Assembly (NCBI GenBank): GCA_015499995.1
Contig: JADNRV010000118.1
Coordinates: 1-64,000, forward strand
Direction of reading: 5' to 3'
Source: Flammula alnicola
Lineage: Eukaryota > Basidiomycota > Agaricomycetes > Agaricales > Strophariaceae
DNA: 64,000 bases
The position numbers were made by a program, and so were the translations under genes. Under the pieces are notes generated by a model, which was not told the origin of the DNA, searched no databases, and saw only the letters and a program-made list of their open reading frames with translations. Every line of letters begins with the position of its first letter. Positions within the stretch are counted from its first letter, which is position 1. This document shows, piece after piece, positions 11,766 through 22,801 of the stretch.

Positions 11766-12705
11766 CCTTTGACTTCTCCTTGGTCGGCGAATCCTGATCG
11801 ATTTATGAAATACGTACGTACTCGAATAAGTGTTTATTATATTTTTGTCCTCCCGTTCATATACAATATTACAATATGCTTTTCATGCAGTGTGCCTTGT
11901 CTTTCCCATGACTGTGAAAGCCGTAATCAGATTTGACCTTGAAAGTTGAAGCCGGATAGCGTAAGGCATTCAAGTAGCCGAAGTGTCTAATTCGTTACTT
12001 GACGGAATTTCTCAACCAATGTCACGTATGTTTCCTCTTTTTTCTGAACTGTGGCCTTTGAAGCCGCGTTGTGAGAAAGTACACAGATCTCAAACTGATC
12101 AACTATTAGCTTGGGACAACGCCCATCCACCATAAAAGTAGTGAGGGATGAAAATACTACAGTTGTTAGTTTTTCTCCTTCGCCGTTTGAGGAACTCTGC
12201 CTCTCACTGAGTACCCGTATGACTGGCGGAAACATATATTGTTGGCAGCACCTTGTACTCGCCTGCGGCGTTTGATCCACGATCTCTCCATTTTACAATT
12301 GAACTTCGAATATACGCCGTGTTGATTCTGGGGTTCCCCAACGTATGTAAATCTATTTATGCCATTGCCTTTAATGAGGAATCATGAAGATCGATGCAGG
12401 CAGTTTCGGGTAGGGTTGATTGTCGGAACGAGGCCCTAAAAACTCGGCGATATATCAGTGATAGACCAGGTGTTGCAGGGTTGACATTCGCTTCCATAAT
12501 GTTGAATTGCCTATCACCACGGCAGTAATATCTAAAAGCGCAAGCGAGACCAAGACGAGATGTTCGAATTTTTATGATGCCATTGAGCGGCACACATTTC
12601 GGATCTGCAGGCATGTAACATATCATTCAAAGGAGCGACGAAAACGAGCGACGGCAATATAGAGCAATTAGCCATGGAATGTACATAGGAATACTCGTAA
12701 ACCGA
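11766..12705. other. Intergenic, unassigned minus-strand frames
   Basis: Two minus-strand open frames (11987-12280 and 12357-12626) occur between convergent genes. Neither resembles a family I know and I could not join them by splice sites, so I do not call a gene. The region also carries the 3' ends of both neighbours. Confidence 0.5.
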
Positions 12706-14817
12706 TCACGTTGAGAGTTCATCGGTTCCTTCAGATGCATTGTCGTGCATTGTCCAGAGCTCGTTTGCTAATTCCTTCAGGTCATCAAGAGAGATATCAA
12801 GCGAGGCTATGGACGGAGTACGGCCTTTGACGCATTTGTCGAGGAGGAGAGCATATTCTTCGAAGGACTTTCCGGTATTGCTCGACGCAGATATGGATGA
12901 ATATAGCTCGGTCGTGGGCAGAACAGAGGAAAGTCGTAGAGACGTTGAGTGACTCTGCTGGACCGATGATCCCGGTAGTTGCTCTTTGAGTGGAGGGAAA
13001 GAACTCGGCAGAGGGTAGGCAGGACCATGAATTCTGAATACACCAATGAGAATGAAAACCCGTTTAGAGCATTTTTGACACATCTATTTTACCTTGCGAT
13101 GGAGGCTATGTTGGAAGATTGATGTTCAGCACACCACTTCTCGTAAGCGTCGATCTGTTTCGTCGAAAAACCCCGTGTGACATCTAGCTGTGCATGCACA
13201 CTCGAAGACTGTTGGAAAGCAATAAGTGGTCAGGTGGTGGTGGATATATCCGAAAATGTCCGCTAACCTTGATTGGATTACGGGAAGAGAAGTTAATAAT
13301 TCTCTTGTCCAAGTCTGAAAACTCGGTGAAAGGAAACACGCCGCTCAATTCTCCGAATGGAGATGTACCACGCCAATTGAGCTGCCCGCAAACACTCGAT
13401 ATGTCGCGCTGAAGATGTTTTAACCTGCAAAAAATTCAGGTCACAAGGCAGTGAAAAAGACTGAATTCAACCGACCTGAATGGGAGGGTACAGCTTTCGA
13501 TATGAGCAGAGAGAACAGCCGATTGGTGATATACGCTGTTGGACTGCTTTAGAGTATTAATAAGTGTGGAATTAGTGAACTCAGGTGACGAACGGGATAT
13601 CCCAAAGAATCGTTCCACAATGAGATAGGCCAAGATGTCGGTTCTTGGATGGGAATGTTCATTGAAGAAAATTCGTTTAGGGTGCGTAAATAAAACGCCT
13701 CGTTTATGAGCTTTCTCGTGGTTTTAGTCTGAAGTGGTATGTAAGCATCGTAGGAGAAGATAGGAGGTGAGAATACTCGCATCGTCACCATCCGGATTGT
13801 GAGAGGCGACACCTGATATCACAGGAAACGTAAATGAGGGAAGCTTGAGATATTCATCCCTGAGAGAGGCCAGAAAAGAGCCCATGAAGCTCCCAAAAGT
13901 ATCCGTGTCGTTCATGATTTGAACGCCCTGCAGAGAGCTAAATTAGTTGCAATACAGGTCTTTATGCGGTTCTCTTACCTGTACATTGTCGCAGTCTTCG
14001 ATTAAAAGGCGAAAGGCGCCGTCCATCACCTCTGACTCCTGGAATGGGTCAATTATGATACGTATTTGGGCATATATAATTCAGAGCGACCTCATTAAAG
14101 CGCCGAAAAAGCTCTTGGCCTTGGCTCCAATCCAGCCCAGTTTCTTCCCAGTCAGGAGGTTCTGGGAGTTTCTGTAGAGATCTAGGGAGGTAGTAAACGC
14201 GGCTGAAATCAGACCAGTACCGAACATCGCCAACGTCCTGGTTCAGATTCTTCGAGGAAGTAGTAGGATTTTGTGATTCACGGGCGCCGGGGTCCTCTGA
14301 TTCTTCCTCCTTTTCCATATGTCTCTGGTAGGTGCTCTTGGATATTGGTTCCTGTCGGTACTCAGCGAGTCCACCGGTCCTAGATGGGAAATCAGAAAAT
14401 ATACATAGCAGGGGGTCAACGCGAAATCACACCACAAAGCTGGTTCCTCAACGACGTCTTCCCCGAGCGAAGCTAGAGCATTTCTGCCCGCTAAAGTTCC
14501 GAAGTTTGCTGCAATCGCGATGCTGAGATTCAACTGTCAACATGGTGACTTCGCTTCAAACTTACACTTCCTGTCAAACAGCAGCAGACGTGGATACAGC
14601 GTGGACCTTTCCTAAGTACAGTCAGTTATGGTGACTTTTCCGACATGGGACACCACACACTCACCTGAGCATCTGCACTCTCGCAGAACGATATACCGGC
14701 TTCAACGTCGCTGTCGTCGGAATCGTTATATGAAAAGTAGCTTTCTTGAGTATTCCAACAGTGAGCTCCAGTATAGTTCGAAAAGTTTCCAGCTTGTATG
14801 TAGATGATTTCTTTCAT
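12706..14817 (-). CDS. DML1: DML1/Misato tubulin-like protein
   Basis: About eleven exons read through in phase. The start at 14817 gives MKEIIYIQAGNFSNYTGAHC followed by WNTQES, the Misato segment II signature. It continues with STLYPRLLLFDRK, SNFGTLAGRNALASLGED, then YWSDFSRVYYLPRSLQKLPE and LDWSQGQELFRRFNE. The tubulin-like middle follows (MDGAFRLLIEDCDNVQ, GVQIMNDTDTFGSFMGSFLA). The end is FSTKQIDAYEKWCAEHQ and DDLKELANELWTMHD. All introns have GT..AG ends and preserve frame, so the gene looks intact. In yeast and animals DML1/Misato is an essential protein tied to mitochondrial distribution and inheritance; the same role here is inferred from homology. An in-frame extension upstream of 14817 exists, but the conserved MKEI start is preferred. 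Confidence 0.9.
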
Positions 14818-15976
14818 TCTGTCGCGTGGTCGACGCCCCAATTTAGGTGTTGAACGATGTTGGCGATGACGTTGAACGATGGTCAACTATTTTTCCCGGA
14901 CACTTGTCGGGCAGTGACAAGATTATTCGCGATGGGTCACGTCACGTGGAGTAAATGTGGAAGCTATTTTTAGTTCTTGTTCGAGCTTCCAGGCTTGCGT
15001 CCATGAAGCACTAGGAGTAGCGTTAACATGTATCTTTGCCTTCTATTTTATTTCTGGGGAACAAGCCATCTGCGCAGCACATTATTGCTTGGCTGACAAT
15101 CTTGGAGCAAATGATTATATTTTGATGATATGGAAACCTCCGCATAAGTAAACAAGATTCAGATACCAGGGGGTTAATGCGGCAAGCAGCTCCTCTGAAA
15201 GCCAGCATAGAGGTATCCAACCGGCGTGGAAATGTAAAGCTAAAAATTGACTCATCCTATTGAACGGTGACACGGACCGTGGGTGATGTTGCTGAAATTA
15301 TACCCATCGCAATCCCCGTCATGATGCACGGGGTACGAGGAAAAGATATACACGGTTCCGGACCATAACTGTACGTCAGTCTATTCGAAACATTGGGAAC
15401 ACAGTGTTTGATCGATCGAGACGTTCTCAAAATAAGCTTCATGTCCTGAGACGATCGGCTGTTAAGCGACCCTTCCAATACATCAGTGACAATTCTCGGG
15501 GCATCATCGGACATAGACCATATCGTAAATATACAACGACCAATATTTCTAGATGGCAATCATCGATTCCGTGGAACTGCTTTGCCAAGATGTACGGAGT
15601 TAACCCCCTCAAGACCTTAATTGCTTCTTTTAACCCTCGAGATCATTTCCACAACCCCAACTACGATGAATCCGAGAAGCAAGCGATAAAAAACCGAGCT
15701 CGCAGTGGCTACAATGTAGATTTTATTCAGTGAAATATGATCCCATAGAACGATACCCGAGAGAGAATTTTAGTACACGATAAATATCAACGAAAGGTAG
15801 TACATAATGCCCGAGGTCAACCCTATTGACGTCAGTCCACATGGAGGCACACGATACATGCGATAAAAAAGATAGAAAACTAGAAAACGTCTTGAGGGTA
15901 CAGTAGAGGTGAGCCAATGTCCTAGCGAATAAATTATAGCCTGGGGCCATGATGGTCCGATATTTTGTACTTCGTC
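14818..15976. other. Intergenic, unassigned frames on both strands
   Basis: Holds the DML1 promoter side and the 3' side of the WOPR gene. A plus-strand frame (15404-15733) ends in a plausible-looking stretch (DHFHNPNYDESEKQAIKNRA) and a minus-strand frame overlaps it at 15257-15559. I recognise neither and cannot decide which strand, if either, is coding. Confidence 0.45.
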
Positions 15977-17159
15977 TCACAAGACGACTTTGAATTTTTG
16001 GAGGGCGCGACGGTCCTCCGATGAGAGTGGTGCATATTGCGTGGGAGAATTAACACCGAAGTGAGGAGTGGTGTATGGGTGCGGCAGATAGGGTCGCTTT
16101 TCATAGGTCCCAAGAGAAGAGATGGGGGGAAGTTGTATCTTCGGAGAGCTCGACGACTGAGAAGACAGTCTGGGGGAATACGGTGTGACCGGAGATGGCG
16201 GAGACGAAAATATGGGAGAAGCGGAATCCTCATGTCGTTGATGGCTAGGGTTGTACATGTCTTCGTGCGGTTCGCTTTCATCCGAGTATGAGGCGAATCT
16301 ATCTGACCTCGTACAGAGCACCTTGTTACTGAAAAATATGCCGTTCGGTGCACGGATGTTCCGAAGGTAGGCATAATTGTCGATCACTGGAAGTCGCGTG
16401 TAATCTTCTCCCTGAGCAGCGAATCTATGTCAGTCACAGTCCGAAGCCTGTTGAGGGTACTCGGGACGAACCGAGAAGTAGGCGACGACGTGCCACTTCC
16501 GAGTCTCGGAGGACCCTGGAAGGTTAACCGTGACAGAATAGGTTTGTTTTGTAAGGCCATTTGGCTTCGACGGCCTATCCTTCCGCCTGACTGGAGGAGG
16601 TACAATAGCATTCGGATCTGATGCTCGACGTGCTCTACAATACATCAGAAAGTCAGAGGTCAAGATAAGAAAGTTCAGCCAAATCATATACCTGCGTGCA
16701 GCTTTGGCATCTCTCTCTTCCTGAGTAGTTTCAATCTTTTCTTCATAGAAAAGGTAATCGCCTCGCATCCTGCTCTGTGACCTGAGAAAATGTTCAAGAA
16801 GGGTGAGAAGCGAGGAAGAGAGGGTAAGAATAGACATGAGTTACCATCGTCGACCATCTGTCCATCGAAGGAGGCCCCCATCGTCTTGTGCCTCCTCCCA
16901 GACGTAGACATGGCCACTTTTCAGTTCGTCTCTCTCGCTTGCGAGGAGGCGACGTTTGAGAAGAGGTAGGACATTGAGTCTGACAGCTTCGAGGACGACG
17001 TGCGCATCGCGGACATCCCTGATATCTTCAGAACAAGTGAGATATAGAAACATATCAGGATCAATTTTTGCCCATACGAAGGGAAGAGTGGGTGACAGCG
17101 CTCTCCTTGATGAGTCCGCAGGAGCGAGGTGGTGCTGGGGAGTACATGTTCGTCGGCAT
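15977..17159 (-). CDS. Gti1/Pac2-family (WOPR) transcription regulator
   Basis: Five exons in phase: 17078-17159, 16845-17025, 16692-16781, 16461-16634, 15977-16424, giving 324 aa. WOPR box a reads LHIRDVRDAHVVLEAVRLNV, LPLLKRRLLASERDELKSGH, VYVWEE...LLRWTDGRRW, then SQSRMRGDYLFYEEK. Box b reads GLTKQTYSVTVNLPG...RKWHVVAYFS. Both halves of the bipartite DNA-binding domain are present. The C-terminus is Ser/Pro-rich and disordered (SPIFSSPPSPVTPYSPRLSS), as in other members. The intron between exons 4 and 5 is short (36 nt) but is the only in-phase solution. Family members (Wor1, Ryp1, Gti1, Pac2, Sge1) are master regulators of fungal morphology and development in the nucleus. The targets here are unknown. 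Confidence 0.9.
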
Positions 17160-17519
17160 TGCTACTGGGTCACCCCTTTACCTCGAGCTTATATATGTTT
17201 GGATCAATCAATTCAGCGTTTTAGAACCAACAGGTTCCTCGGGGAGTTGACGGAAACATGCGAGATACTGAACCCTTTGTGATACGTCAAAGGGCCTGGA
17301 GAGAGATCTGCCCAAACCTTCCAGCGAACACAGTTGAAGGCCAGATTTGACATTACCCAAGAAAAAGTGGACGGCCGGTCCGATAAACCAAAATAGATGC
17401 CAGCGTAACTCGTGGAAACCCAGTTTCATCCGGCGGTAAGGCTTATTTGCAAGCCGAGTCCCCCGCACACTCCGCAGGAGAGTCTGAGGTTACCCGTATG
17501 AGCTTTCTGAAAGGTTGCA

Positions 17520-17879
17520 ATGGCTTGGCACACGAAGTTCTCCTACAACCGCACAAGTTTTAGCTCATCCAAAATGTCTCAAAAACGCGAACGAGAGCAC
17601 TCTCAACGTTCTCACCTTTCGACACTGGGTAACTCCAGTCACTCAGGGGAAACCTCGGATGACCCGAGGTTTTCCCTTTCCTGGCCAAAAAAGCGGAATG
17701 ACTCTGTTTGTCATCGAGGTGATGAAAGTAAGTATTTCGGGGAATATCAGACACGACACCGTTCCTAAAATCTTGGCTTAGGAGGTGGCATTACAACGCC
17801 TATCGCGATTATCAGCGGTTTCGTCGAACCGCGTGGTACCGAACGCCGCGTTGAGAAAGTGAAGGAGATCGATTGGTGA
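17520..17879 (+). CDS. Small hypothetical protein, two exons
   Basis: Exons 17520-17727 and 17782-17879 are joined across a 54-nt intron with a GTAAGT donor and CTTAG acceptor, in phase 1. The product is 101 aa (or 83 aa from the ATG at 17574). It is polar at the start (KREREHSQRSHLSTLGN) and ends with GGITTPIAIISGFVEPRGTE and RRVEKVKEIDW. No domain is recognised. The clean, phase-preserving intron and the protein-like second exon are the only support. It lies head-to-head with the WOPR gene, which starts 361 bp away. Confidence 0.45.
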
Positions 17880-19607
17880 TCTTCTTATACGTACATAATA
17901 TTTTAGACCTTGAGGGTCATTGAAAAGGCATGTGGGTAGTAAGAAAGGCCCTAAGCGACACAAGGGGTAAATAATAGGTTGGTGTCAAGGATGACGTCAC
18001 CGTTTACCTGGATGCTGCGGCTTCATAGAGTGGACGGGCTTTAGCAGCATGATGTCCATGGCGTCGTGGGACGTGAGTGTGTGGGAAATATCCCTGGAAT
18101 GTGTCCTCAGGGGCTCGCTATTGCGAGAGTTCAAGGTATCCCCGCCCAGTCAAAGATAGGTGGGCGTCCTTACCAAGGTACAGAGCTGAAATTGCTCTAT
18201 GGGTGACATCGCCGCATACCATGGCCTACGGACTGTGCAGGTAAATGGGTACATCGGTAAAGATATTCGGGGAGGTTTTTCAGTTAAGATACGGCTGCAA
18301 TGGCGTGATGATCACCTGATTCATGACCGGCGCTAAAAAAAGAGAACAAGCCCATCTAAATCCCATCGCAGTAGGAGACAAGATCGTCAAGTGCACGCTG
18401 GTCCAATCTCCTTCATTACTGACGCAGACAGCGAAGTTAGCTCCACAAATAGATGTCTGGGCGTGGACTTCGCGAGAGTCTGATACCTAAATTCAGTATC
18501 TTAAGCCCGGCTTGATGTAGATGAACTCGGTCCGTTCAGACATTGAATCCCATGGGAAGAGGCCTCCTAGTCGAGTCAATGGGAATTATCGACCAAATGG
18601 ATGATACGCCTCGCGAAAAACGGAGGATCTTTGGAGGATTGCACCCACTAGCTCTATAAGAGTTGTTGAGAAACCTATCTTGGACGACGGACAGGCTTAC
18701 TTGGATGTAATAAAATAGCGCGTGGCTCAGGATGCATGTTTTAACCCATGAGAGTGATAACAAAGAGGTTGCGTTGATAAACAGGCTCTGCCAGCGCATT
18801 CACGAGGTGCGATTTAACATGGAAGCTTCTCTGTGTGTCCGATACCAAGCCTAATCATCGAGGTTCCCGATAGTAGTGGGTAAACGCTCGTGGACAGATC
18901 CAATATTTCTGGGGTTAATACTTATTGAAAGGAGCATGCTGGAATCGATAAAACCGCAAAGAGTCCCAAATGAGGCTGTGGCTATCATATGTAACTGTTC
19001 ACCTCCGAGCGACTGAAATCGATGCCTAAAGTGACAAATCAATCATCGACTGAGCTTGAATTCCATACTTCCGCAGCTGGCGGTCAATGGTGCACATTCG
19101 GCAGGCTGTGATCAACGACGCGTGCCCGTAGAAAGAAGGAACTTTGGATGAGCATTTGAGGGAGGCATGGGAGTTGAGGAAAGAGGTTGGTAACTCGGGC
19201 TGCGCAAGGTATTTCCCACAGACGGGCCGTCGAGCCGGCATCAGGCACCGTCAGTGGAAAACTTGATCTTGACATTATTCATCCTCATCGATAGGTCTAG
19301 GACAACTTTCTTGCTTATGCATTTCCAATCGTCAGTCGCACTGAGCAGTGCCAGTGAGGAGAATCCCGAAAGCAATGCGCCGGATGATGTCGGTAGAACG
19401 ATTGTTCATAACGCGGATGGAGAGAGTCAAATCTCCTCAGGCTCGATGGCAGAATTCACCCAGTGCGTATTTCAATCTAACCCACCAACAAGCCTTCTAT
19501 CAGAACGGACCGTCAGGCATCGGTAAACTTAAGGATAACGGCCTTTTATTCTCGAGACGTGCAATGTTTGGGCACTAATTAGTAATTACTGGTTCGAAAT
19601 CTTTCAG
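17880..19607. other. Intergenic, nothing recognised
   Basis: Short frames on both strands without familiar motifs or splice-linked continuity. No repeats of note. Confidence 0.5.
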
Positions 19608-20889
19608 GTTTTCCTCCGCATCCCGATAACGTTTGCTGCCGCTGTTCTTCTTTCCTCATTCCTACCCCCCGTGTTCGCGCAAGCACCCGTGAACGATATC
19701 GTATCATGGCCCTCGGGGCTCGTTCTCTTGGCGACCATTCTCTACGTTGCCCTCGGGACGCCTCCAAATGTCCTTTGGGAAATCGAACCGGCAACAGGTT
19801 TCTTCCTCTTGCAGGCTACCTAAGATATCCATCTCCACCATGCAGCGCGTCAGGTGGGTTGCCAGCGCATACCATTTCATCCCCCATATACGGCCACCGT
19901 GCGGAAGATCCGATCCTTGGATACGCTCGAATGACGTGCCCACACACGGGCTCAAGTGTTGGAAAAGGTCCTGTCCCAATTGCGCTGCATGACATACCAA
20001 CCTCCCGACATAATTGTCACCGAAAAACCGTGGAACCTTACCTCGGCAGGTCTCTTGGCCCGTCCCAACCTCGTACCTTTCTCACCAACCTCAAGTCTAC
20101 CCCTCCTACAGCACGCGATTTTCTTCTTTTTGCAGCGAAAGACTACCACTTTGTCGATAGACTACCACTTTGTCCGCGAGCGGGAAGTCCAGATTTTCTC
20201 CCACCGTTCACTGGTTCTCCACCAAGGACCTACCATTTTCCTTCATCGTTGATGTGAGCAGCGAGGAGGATGCGACCCCTGCTGTGGCCACACAGATGGT
20301 TCGCCGCCCACACTCTTAAAGCCCTCTCCGTTGAATGGCCCGGATGCACGTCGAAGACGAATTTGGACCGTATATTCTCGACCTCGACGCACTCAAGCGC
20401 GATATACCCGTCTGCTCACCGATTTCCATTCCTACGCTCTCAGCGAGGCGAAGGTCTCAACAACACTCCGCGAACTCGGGGGGGCCTACTACCGTGGTGT
20501 CCAGTACATTAAACAAACCACCCCCGGGAATCGGCCTTTCTGGCTAAGTCGCGCGTATTGAGGTCGGTCAGACGCTTTGGGTCGCCATTTTGGGTGAAGC
20601 GATACTCGATGCCGGTCATTTGATGATCCAACATTTGTCAGGTCGGTGGAGCATAAAAGATGTGTCTACAGACGAACCCTACCTTGGCTGTAACGAAACC
20701 GTCCTCCAGCAGCTTGAGCCGTACGTCGGAACAACTGAGTTTGGTGACCTCGTCTTCAGTAGCAGCATCAACGGCCCCGAAGCACTCCCTTTCTTCATCG
20801 CCAGTCTGTTCGGACAGATCATCATTTGTTACTTTCTGTCTGTCGCCACGTCAGCTGGAGTTTGGACCCCTGTTGATCTAGCCAACTAA
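19608..20889 (+). other. Possible degenerate gene with membrane-type exon
   Basis: After a CTTTCAG acceptor at 19607, a frame without an ATG runs for ~200 bp. It encodes hydrophobic segments (ITFAAAVLLSSFLPPVFAQA; SGLVLLATILYVALG, then TPPNVLWEIEPATGFFLLQ), like a signal/TM region plus a second TM. The same frame, after stops, resumes with VLEKVLSQLRCMTYQPPDII. Further downstream another frame reads GRWSIKDVSTDEPYLGCNET and FFIASLFGQIIICYFL. Frames change and stops intervene, so this looks like remnants of one or two genes rather than a working gene. No family identified. A 17-bp tandem duplication of the ACTACCACTTTGTC segment occurs near 20146-20176. Confidence 0.3.
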
Positions 20890-21463
20890 CTATTCGACGG
20901 TCGCTAACCGACTGGCACAGTATATGATGGCAGTTGGATGGCGGACGCGACAACATTTAAACTGCCTAGAGGACGTGGCGGAATAACGCAGAGCTGCCGA
21001 CACGCTGGATGGAGTACGCATATATGAGTCGGCATTGCCATTGGCAGGGCGCTCGGCTAGATTAAACAAGTAGATTAGATGCTATCAGAGGCAGTGCATG
21101 TCCATACGTAGACGCTCGCGGTCGTGCAGCATCCTTGCCTTTGCCATTTGACACGACACCGAACGGCCTGCTCGACGCGTATCCGAGCCCCAACTTCCTA
21201 GGGTCAGCCTTATTGGCCTACTCAGCCGTGGGTGCTCGTCGATGGATGATGGGTGCTGGTAGCTAGTTCGTTGGGTAGCAGCACGAAGGGGATATCGCGA
21301 AGCAAGTCGTAATTCCAACCGGTGGTTTTTGTTACATGCATGTCTGTCTACGAGAATAGTCTCCCTTTGAGTCCTATTTTCAGTCTGTACTGGTCCGTGG
21401 GGCCATTTCCACATTTCCACTCTCCCATATTCGTCTGGATGTCCCCAAATAAGCTGGTAACGT

Positions 21464-22221
21464 TCAGAAATTTGGCACAAAGTCATAATTTCTGTCCACA
21501 GTTGTAAACGTCTCTTTTACTTGGCCTTCCAGATCGGATGCAACAGCTTGTAGGCTAGCCTGTTTCACTCGAATGTCAGTTATCTCATACTGTTATAATT
21601 CCACAGTTATCAGGATGTAAGCCTTACAGGAGCAGCATTCTTCATCGCATTGACCAAGGCCACTGTAGCTGTCCCCGCGTCCTGCAAAAAGGCAACGACG
21701 ATCGCTGTGTCTCCGAAGTTGTCAATTACTGGCTTCTTGTAGAGGATGTCCGTTAACAAGTATTGAAAAGCGGTTTTTACATTCTGAATAACAGGCAACA
21801 AAACAATTCCATCGGCGTCGCTGAGTTGAGGCAAGGCCTAAGATATCCACGTAAATATTCGAAAATTATTACGGATCGTCGAGTTGAACTTGAGTCAACA
21901 CCCTACCTTAACATCGCTAGTCGCTGTGGCGATTATGTTTAACAGCATAGCTGAATCGCTGCCAATGGTCTTGGCGTTTAAGAGGTAATCAGATAGATGC
22001 TTCCAATAGTCAAAGGACGCACGTACGATGAAATCAACCGGACCATCCAATTGCAAGGCCTGTACATCCATGTCCAGTTTTAGGGTTTGATTTTTGATAT
22101 GGTTGAGGTCGTTTATAACATGGTCGACTGTAGCTGGCCCAGGAGGAGGAATCGCTGCTACCAACGCCAATGAAGCAGAGGCGAGGATGGTGAATATAAA
22201 AATCCTGGAAATCGAGGTCAT
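21464..22221 (-). CDS. HsbA-like secreted protein
   Basis: Three exons, 21907-22221, 21628-21837 and 21464-21559, all phase 0, give 206 aa. The N-terminus is a signal peptide (MTSISRIFIFTILASASLAL, cleavage probably after LVAA). The mature part is helical, with the heptad-like start VDHVINDLNHIKNQTLKLDM and the second-half motif LLPVIQNVKTAFQYLLTDIL. The tail is ASLQAVASDLEGQVKETFTT. This fits the hydrophobic surface-binding protein A (HsbA) / cell-wall galactomannoprotein family: a secreted all-helical protein of about 180-210 aa. HsbA of Aspergillus binds hydrophobic surfaces and recruits hydrolases; the role here is inferred. No cysteine pattern is seen. Confidence 0.75.
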
Positions 22222-22801
22222 GATGCGAATAACGGTGCGCTCGAGCGTGCTCAGCCAGCGCTCAGCGCTCAGCCGTGTTTTAACGAGTTAGTGTGGAGAA
22301 AACTTAGGCAAGGAAGAATCGCAATGCAGCAGAGTTCCTATTTATCCTCGAGATTCGACTGCCCGTGTTGTACTAATCTGAATCTTACAAACGATTTTAC
22401 GTTTCGTTATGCTTACAGTTGGATGATAGAAGTTAGATACACAGGCATCATTGAGGTGGTCCCCGACGTACTGATTCTCGAAGGCCAGCTTGGAACTGGA
22501 GACCGAAGGTACCCCACGCAGCAGTCGTGGATCACTAGTCACTAGCTGATTCCTAGAGAACTGATAGCGGAAACGACTGACTGCCGCTGGACACCTGGCA
22601 TGGCCATATCTAGTTTATTATTCCTGTATGACCATCGTAGGTTTTATTTATATTAGTACAAATATAATGCGAGGAACGTCCTGGTCTTGTTATGTTACAG
22701 CAATATCCATGCAAAATTAGGGTAAGATATATAGGAACTTGTGGTATACGGGAGGATGAGACCCAGCCTCGAAAGAATAGGATAAGAACTTAGGAAAGAA
22801 G
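22222..22801. other. Intergenic, no gene seen
   Basis: Between the HsbA-like gene and the 3' end of the kinase fusion gene, both on the minus strand. Contains a GCTCAGC-type short repeat near 22251-22270, upstream of the HsbA-like start. No gene seen. Confidence 0.5.

Noticed and set aside
12357..12626. Minus-strand frame of 89 codons with ATG
   Set aside because: No recognisable family and no in-phase join to the next frame; could be real but cannot be supported.
15404..15733. Plus-strand frame of 109 codons
   Set aside because: Overlaps an equally long minus-strand frame; neither shows known motifs or splice context.
20130..20260. DYHFVRERE text resembling a Copia RNase H motif
   Set aside because: Only about nine residues match, nothing around it fits a Copia element, and no LTRs are visible.
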